Shown one piece after another: positions 8,311-10,203 of a stretch of DNA of 10,203 bases. Numbering within the stretch: position 1 is the stretch's first letter; each line of letters starts with the position of its first letter. The position numbers and the translations under genes are program-made. Origin of the DNA: Planctomycetales bacterium (GTDB taxonomy: Bacteria; Planctomycetota; Planctomycetia; Pirellulales; UBA7805); NCBI GenBank assembly GCA_011772275.1, contig WVZU01000223.1, positions 1 through 10,203 on the forward strand. Reading direction: 5' to 3'. Below the pieces are notes generated by a model. That model searched no databases and was not told the origin of the DNA. It saw only the letters and a list, made by a program, of their open reading frames with translations.

Positions 8311-8524
8311 AACCTCTTCCTTCCCCTGGAAAAACCTTTCTGTTTCGGTCACCTTTCCGTGGGCTGCCTTCCGATCCAGGCTTTCGGTGATGATGAGGCC
8401 GGCCTTCTGCCGTGCCGCATTCCTCTGGGCGTGGGGCGTGGCGGTTTTTGAGAACAGTCCCGGGCCGCTCGGTCTGGCCACGCTGGCCACCCAGCCCGCT
8501 GGCGAACCGAGTGTCGAAGAGGCG

Positions 8525-8561
8525 TGTCGTCCAAGTGAGCGGCCATGTCGTCAAACTGACA
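8525..8561 (+). promoter_or_regulatory. Tandem direct repeats, candidate upstream activator sites
   Basis: TGTCGTCCAAGTGA begins at 8525 and TGTCGTCAAACTGA at 8546. Twelve of 14 bases are identical, and they are spaced exactly 21 bp, two turns of the helix. The second copy also fits TGT-N10-ACA (8546-8561), the form of NifA-type upstream sites. They lie about 110-145 bp before the -24 element of the sigma-54 promoter, the normal range for enhancer-binding activators. Activator identity is unknown. Confidence 0.5.
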
Positions 8562-8668
8562 GCGGCTGGGTGCGGCTGCTGGTTGCTGAGCACCTCCCCG
8601 GCACAACGCCCTGAAGTCTTGGTCCACGCTTGAGTTAGCCCGCCCAGATTCCGCTCGGCGGCTTTTGT

Positions 8669-8685
8669 TTGGCACGGTCGTTGCC
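8669..8685 (+). promoter_or_regulatory. Sigma-54 (RpoN) promoter
   Basis: TTGGCACGGTCGTTGCC matches the -24/-12 consensus TTGGCACG-N4-TTGC at every fixed position, with GG and GC separated by the required 10 nt. By simple base-probability reasoning, an exact match to the 11 bases TGGCACG-N4-TTGC on either strand is expected far less than once in a window this size. Transcription would start near 8696, giving an 80-nt leader to the ATG at 8776. Sigma-54 promoters need an ATP-using activator; candidate sites lie upstream. Confidence 0.8.
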
Positions 8686-8775
8686 ATTGTCTGCCCTGCG
8701 GTTGGTCCCTGTGGGAAATCGACCCGAGGCAGAAAAACGTCAAACGGGAGATGTAAAAAAGTGGAGGACACGAAC

Positions 8776-9381
8776 ATGAGAATTACACGTTATACAGTGG
8801 CAATCCTGGTTGCCACCGGCGGGCTGATCGTCGGATCGGCCACCACGGAAGCGGCGTCCGGACACCACATCGACGCTTATGCCCTACGCTTGCAGGATCA
8901 GGCGAAGAGGCTGTCGCGCGAAGTGAAGTACCATTACCGTCACGCACCGCAGTTTGGCCATTTGCTGGCCGACGCGCGTCAGGTCCAGCGCAAGGCGGCT
9001 CACGTGCACCAGGTCGCCCACCGGCGCGGCGACCTGGAACATCTGCAGGCAGATCTGCAGGACCTGGATCGTGCGCTGCATCATCTGGACCAGCTGATGA
9101 AGGAAATTGAGCACCCTGTTTGTGATTACCACGATCGCCGCGCTAGATACTTCCACGGCGACACCCGCCTGGCTCGGCGACTGGTGGACCGAATGCTGGA
9201 CACGCTGCATCATCTGCAGGAGGATGTACGCGTGGCCTTGCGCCGTCACCGCCATCCGAGGGGGCATCGTTACGGCAGGGGGCACGTCGCCGATCGTGGT
9301 TACTACCACGGGCAGACGGGATGGTACGGCGTTAGCTTCGGCAATCGCGGATGGACGCTGCGATTGGGTTCTGGGTTCTAA
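8776..9381 (+). CDS. Histidine-rich predicted secreted helical protein (201 aa), unknown function
   Basis: I do not recognise a named family. A signal peptide is clear: MRITR, a hydrophobic core (about 7-22), then TTEAAS with likely cleavage near residue 26-28. The mature part has 21 histidines (about 12%) and one Cys (116). It is largely helical from about 32 to 160 with heptad-like Leu/His spacing. An LHHL motif recurs at 101-104 and 144-147, encoded by an identical 14-bp DNA stretch (9074-9087 and 9203-9216), hinting at an internal duplication. The last about 40 residues are Gly/Arg/aromatic-rich (RGYYHGQTGWYGVSFGNRGW) and end in Phe. The ATG has a good GGAGG 8 nt upstream. Expression is probably sigma-54 dependent. 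A role in metal binding or at the cell surface is possible but is inference from composition and export. Confidence 0.85.
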   Translation: MRITRYTVAILVATGGLIVGSATTEAASGHHIDAYALRLQDQAKRLSREVKYHYRHAPQFGHLLADARQVQRKAAHVHQVAHRRGDLEHLQADLQDLDRALHHLDQLMKEIEHPVCDYHDRRARYFHGDTRLARRLVDRMLDTLHHLQEDVRVALRRHRHPRGHRYGRGHVADRGYYHGQTGWYGVSFGNRGWTLRLGSGF

Positions 9382-9394
9382 CGCCTGCCGGCTG

Positions 9395-9435
9395 CCGCGG
9401 CCGAGCCGCGGAAAAGGCTGGTTTGCCAACCAGCC
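9395..9435 (+). terminator. Tandem hairpins ending the 8776 transcript
   Basis: Starting 14 nt after the stop codon, CCGCGG-CCGAG-CCGCGG (9395-9411) is followed by GGCTGGTT-TGCC-AACCAGCC (9416-9435), an uninterrupted 8-bp stem. The bases after it (GTCGTTTCGC) contain only a short T-run. The second hairpin is a plausible terminator or 3'-end stabiliser, but not a textbook one. Confidence 0.45.
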
Positions 9436-9794
9436 GTCGTTTCGCGCTGCTGGGCCGACTGCCGCGCTACCGTGACGCACGGCCCGGGGGGGGCTGTGGA
9501 CGGACCAGGGTGCGGCGGACCGCGAAGATGGGCACGACTTTGCCCCAAATCGCACCCTTTTCAACCCTCTATGCCGCTTACCGCAGGGTGGCACTGGCGA
9601 TGAGCGGCACAGCGGTCTCTTGCCTCCCCACGCCAGGGTCGCTTGCATTTGTAAGAATAATAGCTACCATTTGCTCGCTCAGGCGCGTTTTACCGCCTGC
9701 TGCTGAGGGCGGTGCTTTGTGGGGAGTGGACCTGAGGTCGGCTGGCTGACGGGCAGAAACTCTCCTCATTCCTTTACTGTGGAGGATTTATGAG
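9436..9794 (+). promoter_or_regulatory. speD upstream region and structured leader
   Basis: No gene is seen in 9436-9789. An AT-rich patch (9640-9672, including TTGCAT, 16 nt, TACCAT) is the best place for a speD promoter, but the match is weak. Downstream, ACCGCC/GGCGGT (9692-9697, 9708-9713) and GACC-TGA-GGTC form stable hairpins. TCCTC (9763-9767) can pair with GAGGA (9782-9786) and cover the ribosome site. GGGGAGT (9721-9727) can instead pair with ACTCTCC (9759-9765), which would free it. The pairings are read by eye only. Confidence 0.35.
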
Positions 9795-9797
9795 TTG
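9781..9797 (+). promoter_or_regulatory. Ribosome binding site and ambiguous start of speD
   Basis: GGAGG (9781-9785) lies 9 nt before TTG 9795 (speD frame) and only 4 nt before ATG 9790 (a different frame that stops after nine codons, MSCIRVHTY). Spacing favours the TTG, but the ATG would compete for ribosomes. Confidence 0.5.
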
Positions 9798-10199
9798 CAT
9801 AAGGGTACACACTTACTGATCGACTGTCGCAATGTTTCTCGTGACGTCTGCCTCGACGATGCCGGTATTCTGAACGCCATGGCGGAGGCAGCTCGTTCTG
9901 CCGGAGCGACCGTTATCTCGCAAGCTCGCTATCGCTTTGGCCATAATTCTCCTGCCGGATTCACGGCCGTTGTTCTCCTGGACGAAAGCCATTGTTCAGC
10001 CCACTCTTATGCCAGCGAAGGCTTGATGGCGATCGACATATTCACCTGCGGCAGCACCAGCCCCCACGACGTGCTGGCTCATCTGCGCCAAATCGTTAAT
10101 CTGGGCGACGTCTGCGTTCGCGAATATCCACGATTCCTGGCGAAAGAAATACCGCCGGAGACGCCACTCGAGGTAGCCCAGCCCCTGATTCCCACATGA
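9795..10199 (+). CDS. speD: S-adenosylmethionine decarboxylase proenzyme (SpeD)
   Basis: SpeD decarboxylates SAM to give the aminopropyl donor for spermidine. It is made as a proenzyme that cleaves itself at a Ser, which becomes the pyruvoyl group. The 134-aa product fits the short bacterial class (about 120-140 aa). Key residues align with Thermotoga SpeD: E64-S65 (cleavage, in LLDESH), H70 (processing) and C85 (proton donor, in DIFTCG). The usual HTWPE after the cleavage site reads HSYASE, a variant. The in-frame start is TTG 9795; there is no in-frame ATG before Met29, which would remove the N-terminal strand (THLLIDC). Some SpeD relatives act on arginine or ornithine instead, so substrate is not certain. 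mtnA, which recycles the by-product of spermidine synthesis, lies upstream on the same strand but not in the same operon. Confidence 0.9.
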   Translation: MHKGTHLLIDCRNVSRDVCLDDAGILNAMAEAARSAGATVISQARYRFGHNSPAGFTAVVLLDESHCSAHSYASEGLMAIDIFTCGSTSPHDVLAHLRQIVNLGDVCVREYPRFLAKEIPPETPLEVAQPLIPT

Positions 10200-10203
10200 A
10201 TTC

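Larger units (their letters stand above)
8311..8775. other. 465-nt gap between mtnA terminator and the 8776 gene
   Basis: Frames on either strand here (such as 8387-8614 plus, 8309-8777 minus) lack ribosome sites and recognisable protein features, so no gene is called. The stretch holds a TGGCCA-CGC-TGGCCA hairpin (8475-8489) inside a wider CTCGGT/ACCGAG pair. It also holds the tandem repeats and the sigma-54 promoter listed separately. The predicted 5' leader (about 8696-8775) could fold through TCCC-TGT-GGGA (8706-8716) and TCTGCC/GGCAGA (8690-8695, 8728-8733). Confidence 0.5.

Noticed and set aside
8387..8614. Plus-strand 75-codon frame before the sigma-54 promoter
   Set aside because: No ribosome site, no family signal, and it overlaps the candidate activator repeats.
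8884..9648. Minus-strand 254-codon frame opposite the His-rich gene
   Set aside because: The plus strand has a strong ribosome site, signal peptide and promoter, and the minus product starts without a ribosome site and has no motifs.
10198..10203. Window ends exactly on GAATTC (EcoRI)
   Set aside because: It could mean a cloned-insert boundary, but internal EcoRI sites exist at 3972 and 6518 and the left end is not one, so a biological or even technical meaning cannot be shown.

Overview
The window is GC-rich bacterial chromosomal DNA. It most likely comes from a planctomycete, probably near the Pirellulales. That placement is an inference from the style of the GroEL, GroES and SpeD sequences, the loose gene packing with 300-600 nt gaps, the short secreted and membrane proteins of no known family, and the cluster of GC-rich hairpin repeats. 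No 16S rRNA is present to confirm it.

Left half, minus strand. Reading against the printed strand, the order is: a 77-aa unknown protein, aroB (3-dehydroquinate synthase), dprA (DNA processing/recombination mediator), a gap of about 600 nt, groES and groEL. groEL runs off the left edge, and 513 codons are present. The 77-aa gene, aroB and dprA are closely spaced (42 and 85 nt) and may be co-transcribed. groES-groEL (77 nt gap) is a separate chaperonin operon. The long gap in front of it has no CIRCE operator but does hold several palindromes.

Right half, plus strand. A divergent gap of about 335 nt leads to a 200-aa protein with an N-terminal membrane anchor, followed 6 nt later by purE (N5-CAIR mutase, de novo purine synthesis). 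A gap of about 600 nt follows. It contains a nested palindromic element of about 235 bp (6700-6935) that looks like a REPIN or small non-autonomous mobile element. Next is mtnA (methylthioribose-1-phosphate isomerase) with an intrinsic terminator. A gene for a histidine-rich, predicted secreted, helical protein of 201 aa comes after it, behind a near-perfect sigma-54 promoter (8669-8685) and a pair of direct repeats exactly 21 bp apart (8525-8561). The window closes with speD (S-adenosylmethionine decarboxylase proenzyme), which appears to start at TTG out of frame with an ATG 5 nt upstream.

Functional links. SpeD makes decarboxylated SAM for spermidine synthesis. That pathway releases methylthioadenosine, which is salvaged through MtnA, so these two genes belong to one metabolic loop although an unrelated gene lies between them. 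Most of the enzymes are housekeeping. The least explained parts are the sigma-54-controlled His-rich exported protein, the palindromic repeat element and the speD leader.
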